NCBI GenBank assembly: GCA_030248215.1 | Contig: JASANG010001073.1 | Coordinates: 124,001-188,000 of the forward strand | Direction of reading: 5' to 3' | Source: Enoplolaimus lenunculus | Taxonomy: Eukaryota > Nematoda > Enoplea > Enoplida > Thoracostomopsidae | Length of the DNA stretch: 64,000 bases | Part shown: one piece after another, positions 49,517-58,940 of the stretch | How the letters are laid out: every line of letters begins with the position of its first letter | How positions within the stretch are numbered: position 1 is the stretch's first letter | The notes under the pieces: generated by a model | Seen by the model: the letters and a program-made list of their open reading frames with translations, nothing else | What the model was told of the DNA's origin: nothing | The model's database searches: none | Translations under genes and position numbers: made by a program

Positions 49517-50234
49517 CAGGGATGTGCTGTCTCGGCCAAAAACCGAGATTCTAGATCGAGACCGAGACTGTTTGGTCTCGGTCTCTGTCAATTCAAGTTT
49601 TTTCTTACAAAAGTTATGAATGTTTTCGTACTTCTGTATCATTCTAGCATAATAAAATGTTGCAGCTGTTCAAAATTTATATTAAACTCAAAAATTACCG
49701 CAAAATTTATTTTTAGCAAAAACACACTGACAAACACAGATACAGGAATATAACACGACCCCACGCCAAAAACTGATAAAATATAGAACGCTTTCAGTGT
49801 CAAAACTACGCTTTCTGCTTTTCCAACGAAAATGAATCGTCAATCGCCAATATACTTAAACTCTACGAATAGTAAAAGTTTTTTAGCGTTTGTTAAAACG
49901 ATATTTTAGCGTTAATTGGAACTTTTAAATTTTTGGCACTATTCCTTAAATGTTATCAGTAAATACAACTACCTGTGTTTTAACACAACAATATGAAAAA
50001 GTTTGGGTATTAATTTATTTCATAGCATCAAAACACCAGAAAATTTATATTAAAAAAATCAACAAATACAACTGACGTCCATTTATTGTGAACGCTGGGC
50101 ATAAAAAACAGGAACTTGTCTTTCTCCTTTGGTCTCTGTTTGAAACCTACCGAGACTCAAAATACCGAGACCAAGACAGAGACCAGCCAAACCCAGAGAC
50201 TTGTCGAGACCGAGACCGAAAGCGCACATCCCTG
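49517..50234. mobile_element. hAT-type MITE (CAGGGATG / GAGACCGAGAC family), long copy
   Basis: The ends CAGGGATGTGCTGTCTCGG and AAAGCGCACATCCCTG are inverted. The octamer GTAATGCA is duplicated exactly at 49509-49516 and 50235-50242. 718 bp, with clustered GAGACC motifs within 100 bp of each end and AT-rich filler between. No transposase. Confidence 0.92.
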
Positions 50235-50265
50235 GTAATGCAACTTCCACAATATCATGCGTACA

Positions 50266-50644
50266 CAGTGGCGGATCCACGGGGGGGGCCCCCGGCCATG
50301 GCCCCCCCCAACAGCATCTCTACAAAAATTATATAGTGTCAATTGCTGTTCTACGCTGTTTATTTCTCTGTTTTATACACAATAGTATAAGCACCCTTTA
50401 AAGTTTCTTGTCCCTGGAGTCATTTATGCGCTACAATTAGGGATAATAGACATTTATGGACTCTAAACAAGGGTTTAAGGACTCTACCCGCTTACGGATT
50501 CTTATTAGGGATACAGACTCCCTATTAATTGGGACTCAAAATGGGGACCCCCTTATTTGGGTCACTACAGTATGGGTCAAAAATAAGTTTACCTGTGAAA
50601 TTTTGGCCCCCCCCCCCCATTTTGAGATCCTAGATCTGCCACCG
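50266..50644. mobile_element. hAT-type element (CAGTGGCGGATCC family)
   Basis: Left end CAGTGGCGGATCCACGG, right end GATCTGCCACCG. Octamer TGCGTACA duplicated exactly at 50258-50265 and 50645-50652. The right half includes TCATTTATGCGCTACAATTA and ends TTTGGGTCACTACAGTA, which belongs to the TA-flanked MITE family. Confidence 0.92.
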
Positions 50645-51280
50645 TGCGTACACCAGGTAACTTTTGAGGGTGAAGTGTGATGGACACTAAAGCCAAAAAA
50701 GCATCAGTGTTGGAGACACTGAAAGATGCATAACCATAACCAAATATCTATTTCTGGCATTTTTTTAACTTTTTATAACCTACATGCATATCCGTATGTT
50801 ACATGCCCGGTATGTCGCTGTGAATTTAACCTACGTGTGATTGATGAACCGACAAGCCGATAAACAAGCTTTTAAATTCAATACAGCAGCTGTTTAATAT
50901 TGAAAAAAGTTCAAAAACGATAAACAAAACGCAAGAAGAGCTGACTATTAAGAAAGTTTACGCCTTGTACAACACATCACACAGCAAAAAAACCAGATTG
51001 ACTCATAAAAACATACAGAGAAATATTTCACAATAATATACAGCAGCTATTTATACGTTACACGATTTTTTCACATCAAAAACAACATAATACAGAATTG
51101 TGCTGTTTAATATTGCGTACGAAAGTGCTGTATACAATGCAAGAGATAGACGGATATATCCGTCCCGGAGCTGGAAGTTTGTGATGAGTCAATAAAATTT
51201 CGATTATAACCTTGTGGATCTTTAGAACACAAATTTTTGTTTTACATACGCGGTGCAGGAGCACGCAGAGGCACTCCGCG

Positions 51281-51656
51281 CAATAGCGGATCCACGGGGG
51301 GGGGGCTACCCCGGCCGTGCCCCCCAACAGCATCTCGACAAAAATTATATAGTGTCAATTGCTGTTTTACGCTATTTATTTCTCTATTTTATACACAATA
51401 GTATAAGCACGCTTTAATGTTTCTTGGCCCTGGAGTCATTTATGCACTACACTGAGGGATAATAGACATTTATGGACTCTAAACAAGGGTTTAAGGACTC
51501 TACCCGCTTACGGATTCTTATTAGAAATACGGACTCCTATTAATTGGGATACAAAATGGGGACCCCCCTCTTATTTGGGTCACTACAGTATGGCTCAAAA
51601 ATAAGTTTACCTGCGAAATTTTGGCCCCCCATTTTGAGATCCTGGATCCGCCACTG
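51281..51656. mobile_element. hAT-type element (CAGTGGCGGATCC family), second copy
   Basis: Left end CAATAGCGGATCCACGG, right end GGATCCGCCACTG. Octamer ACTCCGCG duplicated exactly at 51273-51280 and 51657-51664. About 95 percent identical to 50266-50644 and colinear throughout, including the captured MITE half. Confidence 0.93.
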
Positions 51657-51894
51657 ACTCCGCGTGAAAAAAAATTTGCCGACCCCACTGGAAAATTTTA
51701 ACCTATCTTGTAAGTCATTGAAAACCGTTGTCTACCCCTCATGAAAATTTTTAGCTCCCCCTAGAATGGTCAGCTGACTACGGGCCTGAGCCCTCCCTCA
51801 AATGGGGTATGGGGGTGGCCGCTCTGGCCCTGTACCTACGTATATCCTGATACTTTTGAACTGCAATCCTGGCTACGCCCCTGTACATCAAAAA

Positions 51895-52596
51895 CAGGGG
51901 CGTACCGGGAGGGGAGGGCACGGCCCCCCCAATCAGAATCAGTACTTGCGCCATAATTTTACATAGATACAAAAATTACGTATGGTTTCCCGCTCGCTTC
52001 GCTTGCGATGTTTTTCACTAATCAATTTTTGAAAAATTGCCTGCTGCACAGTTCAAATGTAGACATCAAAGTTAAATTCCCCAACCTAACCAGCTCAAAA
52101 CTAAAGGTAGTAATAAAATTTGAGCAACGCTTCAATACATAATCTCTAGACCAGGGGTGGCGCGCTAAATGAATATAGAAATGTTTAAATTTAAACTGTT
52201 ACAGAAGGATTAACAATGTATAGCTTCTCTCCCGCTTCGCTCGCGAATTCTTCAAAGTTATGGCTTTCAGCCTTCAGTCACTCTGTTTCAACTCCTAGTG
52301 CCTAGACATATTTCACATTATATACAAAAATTTACACACACTTCTGTACTTTAGTAAAAGACAATAATGTCTAGCTTTTCGCTTGCTTCGCTGACACGGT
52401 TTTTTCAAACTGTGTTCATGTGGCAAACAATTCGACCTTTCCAAATACCCAAACTGTCAAATTTTAAGGACATAAAACAGAATTCTGAAATTGGTCTCGG
52501 ACGCAACTACGGGAGCGTGACCAACCTCATAAATCCCACGAAAAAAAGGCCTGAGAATGAGGCGCCCCCCAATCAAAATTTCTCGGTACACCACTG
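51895..52596. mobile_element. hAT-type element (CAGGGGCGTACCGGG ends)
   Basis: The ends CAGGGGCGTACCGGG and CTCGGTACACCACTG are inverted, flanked by an exact octamer duplication ATCAAAAA (51887-51894, 52597-52604). 702 bp. The interior has three GCTTCGCT-type CpG segments (51990, 52235, 52385) between AT-rich spacers. Non-coding. Confidence 0.92.
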
Positions 52597-52635
52597 ATCA
52601 AAAACAATACAGTTCCTTTAATACTTTGGGACTAC

Positions 52636-52792
52636 AGGTCTGTACTTAGCTCACAGTGCTAGCAGAGTTAAACATTTTCATAGTAGGGGCATATAAGGGT
52701 TTTCGATGACTTATAAGCAAGATTTGAAATTTCCTGGGGGGGACCAAAATTGTTCCGGTGGGCTCTCTCCTGTCTACGGGCCAGTGGTAAAA
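52636..52792. mobile_element. GTAGCC-ended MITE copy, diverged
   Basis: Contains GGGCATATAAGGGTTTTCGA, GACTTATAAGCAAGATTTG and ends CTGTCTACGGGCC. Confidence 0.62.
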
Positions 52793-52911
52793 CTGCAATA
52801 GATATTACGATTTTTTATATATTTTGCAACCAAAATGCCAGCGGAAGAGCACTCGATAAAAATAATAATCCAGAAAATATGCCTGTCTGATGTCTAGTCT
52901 TGACTGTGCGC

Positions 52912-53072
52912 GGGCCCGCAGCAAAGGGGGGGAGCCAGAGAGGCTCAGCCCCCCTGAAAATTTTTTGGCCCCCTATAAAATTTTCAACCTAGCTTGCAAG
53001 TCGCTAAAACCCTTCAATGCCCCTCCTAAAAATTTTTAGCCCCACCTAGCATGGTGAGCTGGCTAAGGGCCT
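52912..53072. mobile_element. GTAGCC-ended MITE copy
   Basis: Begins GGGCCCGCAGCAAAGG, includes CTCAGCCCCCCTGAAAA and AGCTTGCAAGTCGCTAAAAC, and ends GAGCTGGCTAAGGGCCT. Confidence 0.68.
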
Positions 53073-53700
53073 GGCGGTGCGTCGCAAGGACGTAAACCGA
53101 GATTTCGTTTTGGGAAGGTAAGGTATAGCGTGAACCCTCCTAATTGCCGATATTGGGTCAAATAGCTGTCCAGGGCGCGACATATATCATGCACAATAAA
53201 ACCAGGACCAAATTTTAACATTGTAATCATAGCTCCGATTATCGACTGGTGGAGACGCGTTAAAAGTTCTGTCCATACACACAACCAGTGGGAATTAGGG
53301 GAGGTCACCCCCTCTGCCGGCTGAGAACCAAAAACATTCTTAAAAAATTTGCTGTTAATTTAAGTAAAAATATTTTTTGTGATAAAATGATCAAGTCCCA
53401 GCCTTACAATTTTTTCTCAGAAATTGTTTTGTGAAAAATGATAAAGCCCCTACCTTTACAATTTTCCCCCTCAAAACACTTTAGGTGATACAATGATGAG
53501 GTCACTCCTACCTAACTTTTCGCTGCCAATGGCACATACTGCATACAGTAAAAATTGCGTTTCGTAAACATTTGACAGCCGTTTACTGACTGTTATTTAT
53601 TTTTAACCCGTCCTCTACCGCCCTTCGTTAATGATATATCCGGTATTGCAACTATCCGTTGAATTAAACGTTTATAGGAATGTACTTTCAAAACTATAAT

Positions 53701-54225
53701 GGGTCATCCACGTAATACTGTCTACGCTACTGTAAAAAATTGTCCACACACCTGGTTTCAAGGGCGAGACAAAACGACAATGTCCTTAAGCTATAAGGAC
53801 TTCACAGAAGGTGTAACTAGATAGTGGGTTTTGAAAGCAGGTCCTTCGAAGGGACTAAGGACAATGTAGACACTGTCTGGACACAGTCTCTGACAATACG
53901 AGTTCCTTCGAACAGACCCTGTGTAATTGCAAAGCAAAGCTCCTTCCGACAAACTTTGTGTTATGAAATATGCTGAGTCCCTTCTGACAGACTCTGGACA
54001 AAACAGTTGTCCTTTAAATAACGTATTGACAATTTAGCATGGGTATGGACGGCAACGTGACCAAGCATAGGTCGTTTAGAGAGAGTGTGAGTTGTCAGCA
54101 GGGTCTACACAGGACATGAGTGACATTTGGACATGTAATTTGGAAACAATAAAATTACAGACTTAGGGGCTCGTACGTGGGGACAATTTTTTACAGTAGC
54201 GTAGACAGTATAACGTGGATGACTC
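53701..54225. mobile_element. Non-autonomous DNA transposon with ~47-bp inverted termini
   Basis: The left end starts GGGTCATCCACGTAATACTG and continues CTACGCTACTGTAAAAAAT. The right end, AATTTTTTACAGTAGCGTAG to GTGGATGAC, is its reverse complement with about two mismatches over 47 bp. The interior has repeated GGACAATG and TCCTTCGAA motifs, no open frame. Superfamily not assigned, since no clear target duplication is visible. Confidence 0.8.
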
Positions 54226-54631
54226 GAACTCAGCTATATTTCGTCCTAGACTTCTTTATGCACTACAATTAGCAATAATTGACATTTATAGACTAATTAT
54301 AGTTCAGGGACTCTATCCGCTCCGCTTACGCACTCGTATTAAGGATACGAACTCCTATTGATTGGGACTCTAAATGGGGACTCCCTTTTATTACCCCCCT
54401 CTTATTCGGGTCATTACAGTATGTACCCTACCCAAATTCAGATACTGAACGCTATACAGAATCTTGGTTTTCCCATATTAACTGTTAGCTCTAAACCAAC
54501 GCCTAAGTGTCAGGCTTTTGAGTCAAAAACTAGGCCTAAACCTTAAAAGGATGGCCATTTTTTTCTTGGAAAAATTCTCCTTGAGGCCAAATATTTCTAG
54601 AAAAAAGTGGCCGTAAGTTCATGTTTTTCAG

Positions 54632-54867
54632 GCCCCAGCTGCATTTTATCACATGACACCGGCCTGCATGACACAGAATATTGTAACAGAGTATTCGAAA
54701 ATCTACTACAGTACTTTAATGTTCATGTAGGGAGAATTGAACAACGCAGTCGTGCAATTGAATTGATAATGCATCAGACTTGGAACATCGAAGCGAGCGG
54801 TACTGAAGGAGCCACGATGACGGCAAATGGTTTACGAAATTCGCAGAAATTTTGCAACGATTTTTAA
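54632..54867 (+). CDS. Candidate terminal exon of an unrecognised gene or gene fragment
   Basis: A good acceptor (CATGTTTTTCAG) precedes a frame open for 78 codons to TAA at 54865-54867. It contains LSHDTGLHDTEYCNRVFENL, HVGRIEQRSRAIELIMHQ and TWNIEASGTEGATMTANG. The amino acid mix and codon use look protein-like, and no known repeat family covers it. I do not recognise it and found no upstream partner exon. It could be a captured fragment carried by a transposon. Confidence 0.3.
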
Positions 54868-55639
54868 AAGACCATCTTTGTGAAGCTTGAGTTGAAACTG
54901 ACCCTCTTATTCAGGTCACTACAGTAAAGCTTAAATCTAAGCCTAACATAAGCGTGAGTCTAAAAACAGGCCTAAAATCCTAAATCTATCTAAAGTGCAA
55001 ACATCCATGTCCCCCAATAGTCATCCATAGCAAATTCAGCATATGTAGGGCCTATTATTAAAGTTTGCTCTAAATCTGGCTATGGCAAGATTTGCTGATC
55101 TCAGGCTCCGGTTTTTCAATTCAGCTGCAGCTGTAGTAAGGCTATACTCTAAACTACACAAAGGTATAAACCTCAATTGTATATTCGATAAATGATAAAC
55201 TAAAAAACTATTATCCAGCATACTAACGAGTGTTGAGAAAGTGTTACCAACAGAGAAACATTATCGACATCGGCATCGTTAAAAATTAAGGTTTTCGGTA
55301 TCTATAGTCACAATCTGTATTGGTAGCGGTATTTTTGGGAGGATACCGATGCCGATCACTGCACTTTTACGACCGTCTGATTTTTGGTGAGACTAAAACA
55401 ACATAGATATTAGACTATATTCTTTCCTAGGCTTTAGGCTTAGGATTGTAAACACCGATACCGATACCTGTACTTTTAGGACCGTCTTGTTTTTAGAGGG
55501 AAAATAAAATTGTAGGCTTAGATTTTAGACTATATTTTCTTCTTATAGGCATGGAGTTATAATTAATGACCAAAACCGGTCCCGGCACATGTTAAACTCG
55601 CTGCAGTTCCAAAATCCCACTACCTGTCGCAAGAATTTG

Positions 55640-56070
55640 AGGTATGGGCGAAGGTGGGAGTTTGGGATTTCTGGATATGGTCGAAGCTGGAATTTTGGGA
55701 TTTGGAGATTTCGAGATACGATGGAAGGTGGGATTTTGCTATTTTGAGATTTCGAGATATGGCCAAAGGTGGGATTTTGGTATTTCGGGATGTGGTCGAA
55801 GCTGGGATTTTGGGATTTTGGGATTTCGAGATACGGTGGAAGGTAGGATTTTGGAATTTTGAGAGGATATTATGATTTTCGGATTTCGGGATGTAGGAAG
55901 TCGGAAATGGGATGATTGTATTTTTTATGCTTTCGGGATATGGCCAAAGGTGAAATTTTAGGTTTTGGGATATGGTCGGAGGTGGGATCTTGCGATTTTG
56001 GGATTTCGGGATGCGGTCGAAAACGGATATTATGATTTTGGGATTTCGGGATACGGTCAATGGTGGGATG
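55640..56070 (+). repeat. Minisatellite, GGGATTTTGGGATTTCGGGA type
   Basis: Irregular units of about 40 bp of the form GATATGGTCGAAGGTGGGATTTTGG with TTTCGAGATACG variants. Open frames on both strands are repeat translations. Flanked left by TACTTTTAGGACCGTC and right by CCTAAGC hexamers, so it probably grew inside a hexamer MITE. Confidence 0.85.
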
Positions 56071-57890
56071 CTCCTAAAAAGCCCAAACCTAAGCTTAAAT
56101 CTAAGTCTAAGCCTAAGCCTATGGCTTAGCTCAAGACTCATTAAAAACTAATCTATGCTTAAGCCAACGCCTATTTCTAAAACCTCGGCCTAAAGCCAAA
56201 CTCAAAGCAATGCCATTTGCGGTCTAACCTAAGCTTACACCAAAGCCGTTCCTAACAAAGTCCTAAATTTCATACTTTTAAGCCTGAAAACTTTTAGACC
56301 CATATTTCTAAAAAATTTAAGAAGCAAAAGACTGGAATTCAACACATATGTCTGGCTCGAGTGCATATATATTAAGATATAATAGTCTTAAATTTCATAC
56401 AATATTTCTTGAATAAATCCAATTTATTTTGTGTGTAAGCCTAGGCCTAAGCCGCAGCCAGGTTAACTCCTTAGCATAAGGCTATTAAGGCACCTATAAA
56501 TTCTATACATAAGCTTAGGCCAGATCATACGCCACTATAACCATATAATTCAACACCTAAGCCTAAGACGAAGCCTTGTCTAATCCTAAACCTAAAATGA
56601 TAAGTGCTACCTAGTCCTAAACCTAATATTGAGCCAAACGATATATAATCGTGGACATCCTAAAGCCTAAAAAGACACCAAAGCAACAACTAAACCTCAA
56701 AATCCAACCCCAAACAAAAGCTATCTATTTTTAAGCTAACCGGTGGAATTTCTGAGCGGCGGTATTAACTATACAATAGCAGTAAGTTTATAAACAGGCT
56801 AAATCTATGATTTTAAACGCAAATGCCAGTACTGCGATCTGAATCGGACCAAAATCTCAGCTACTTTGATTTGCTTCTGCTTGGCCCCTAAATATTTTGT
56901 GGGCGGGTCTTTCTCCACCATCCTGCCATAAAAGCTTGTACTCCGCAATATATACGTGATCCAAAATCCGTTACTTTTGGGTTTAAGTTAATAAATGCGT
57001 CAAGCTGTGTGCAGTTTAATGGGATGGGCAGGCTTAATAGTTACACAGGTTATAATATATAGACCAAACTGAAAATACATACTCAGGATCACGCTGGCAA
57101 ACATTCACATTTTGGAAACTAAAGGCAAAACTTCCGTCGTTAATTTTTCAACGAGTACAGCATTCAATCGCAAACAGATTTTAAAATAAAATAGTGAATT
57201 TAAATTAAAAAATTTCAAAATGGTCGTCTGTAAACGGACAGCTGTTTGAATGAAAAAATACGTTTCTTCAGGCGGAACGAGACATGATTAGCAGCAATAA
57301 AAGCGCGTTTAAATTTATTGGATTCGGCTCAAATTTTGACACACGGAAAATTTATGCGTATGTGATCCGCATGATAAATAAAAATGTTTTTGAAAAATGA
57401 GAAATTCATCATTTGACAGTGATTATAATTGTAAATTTCAGCTCCATAACTATTTCACTGAAATTACATGCAATTTTCTAATAAATATCTGGCATGTCGC
57501 GCCAAGAGTGATCATGATTTAAAATTTCCGAGTATCAGCGTTAGATTGCATTCAGGGTGCAATTGTATAGCCGGCTCTGGCATCGGCTTCTTGTATTTGT
57601 GCTATTAATACATACTATGGAACTGATTGATTTTTACTTTTACATCTTTTCTGTCACACACATGTATGTAAATGCTTGTATGTGTGACCGTGTACGTTCA
57701 CAATCTTTATTGGGTACAATAACGCTCGAAAAGCTGTTGTAAATGTTGGGTGTTTAAGGGAGTAAACAAAATATGTGTCAGCATATTTCTATTATTCGTA
57801 AGGCTAAGCCTAAACTTAGCGTAAATATGGGTATAAACTAAACCTAAAACCTAAGGGAACATAATAGTCTTAATCCGAGCCAGAGATGGG

Positions 57891-58252
57891 CGGAGATCGG
57901 CCATGAAATGCCTTTGTCTATTAATGGTCAACTCTTGGTTATCACCGAAAAATAAATTTTCACAATAAATTATTTCTAATGTTGTTTTCGAAGTTTTTTG
58001 TGTTGTCAGAATATCTGCAATTAATTGCCTTACTATGAAAATTCATAGATTTATAGCGAAATTTTTTTCATCAGGCGTATTTGCTTCAAAAATATATAAA
58101 CTTCTGCTCTTTACAGGTCGACCAGCATTTGCTGAATTCTCAACGTCTACTTCTAGTCTCGGTTCCAAACCACCGAAACCCAAGAAACCGAGACCTATCA
58201 ATGCCAAAAGTACCGAGACTTGTCGAGACTAAGACCGAGTTTTCCATCTTTG
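57891..58252. mobile_element. MITE of the CAGGGATG / GAGACCGAGAC family, older copy
   Basis: Left end CAGAGATGGGCGGAGATCGG; right end has CTTGTCGAGACTAAGACCGA and finishes TCCATCTTTG. 362 bp. No target duplication can be read. Confidence 0.6.
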
Positions 58253-58740
58253 ATCTTTTAAGCTACCTCTGTTTTTAACATCTAGGGAAAACTGGAATCC
58301 CTTAAAAGTTAAACATGCGCCAAACGATTGTAGTAAATAAACGCAATACCACAAAACATTGAATAGTATAATTGGAACGTTGTTATTAAAGCGTTAGAAA
58401 TGCATCCGTGTGAGAAGTTAGTAAACACTTTGGTAACTTAAGCCACGAGAGGAAGAATTGTAAGCTACTTCTGATACTTGAATGCTATCTAGTGTTAGAT
58501 TTTGATTCATTTTCCGGCTCCCGCTGCGCCGGATATTTAAACAATATACTTTTATACAATTTTTCTTTTTTCAATTATCTACTAAAACTGCATTTTAATG
58601 AGTAACAGAAATGTTGTAGCTAGGCTTTGTTTGAAACCAGATTATATGATGTATGTATTTTTGATCTGTATGTAGCTGTAATTTACATTTTGAGGTTTTT
58701 ATTTTAACCAGTATTGGCATCAGGTTTATGGATCAGGTAT

Positions 58741-58796
58741 TAATAACATAATATTAAAAAGTTGTTTTAGTAAGCTAATCCGCTACGCGGTTCACC
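58741..58796 (+). promoter_or_regulatory. Acceptor-like site just before the numb ATG
   Basis: The sequence AAAAAGTTGTTTTAG ends at 58770, only 26 nt before the start codon. It would fit the 3' end of a 5'-UTR intron, or a trans-splice acceptor if the animal uses spliced leaders. Neither is demonstrated by the sequence alone. Confidence 0.25.
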
Positions 58797-58940
58797 ATGA
58801 ACCGCCTTCGCCGTAGTCTGCGGGAAAGCTTTCGGTGGAGGCGCAGTTCGTTTGCGTCTGGCGGTGACAGCGAGCGTCCACTTGAATGGTCGCTGGATGA
58901 GAACGCAGTACGAGCTGGAACGTGCTGCTTCGACGTTAGG
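58797..58940 (+). CDS. numb: Numb exon 1 (start codon, basic N terminus, start of PTB)
   Basis: The exon is 144 nt and starts with the ATG at 58797 in context TTCACCATGA. It encodes [14 protein letters not shown] and ends [12 protein letters not shown], equivalent to the vertebrate VRTGKCSFPVKY segment. Donor AGG/GTATGA, phase 0. A frame-shifted open frame covers the same DNA and is a shadow. The exon is markedly GC-richer than the surrounding introns. Confidence 0.95.

Larger units (their letters stand above)
43745..58796. other. Divergent intergenic region between reticulon and numb
   Basis: Fifteen kilobases with no confident exon. It should contain the missing 5' exon(s) and promoter of the reticulon gene and the promoter of numb, none of which I could define. 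Contents are mainly MITEs, listed separately. The stretches 44640-47010, 47200-48540, 50700-51270, 53080-53690, 54930-55360, 56260-57780 and 58260-58790 show only AT-rich sequence and hexamer fragments. Confidence 0.6.

Noticed and set aside
55620-56141. 173-codon frame on the minus strand and shorter frames on plus
   Set aside because: Minisatellite translation; no splice sites or conserved composition.
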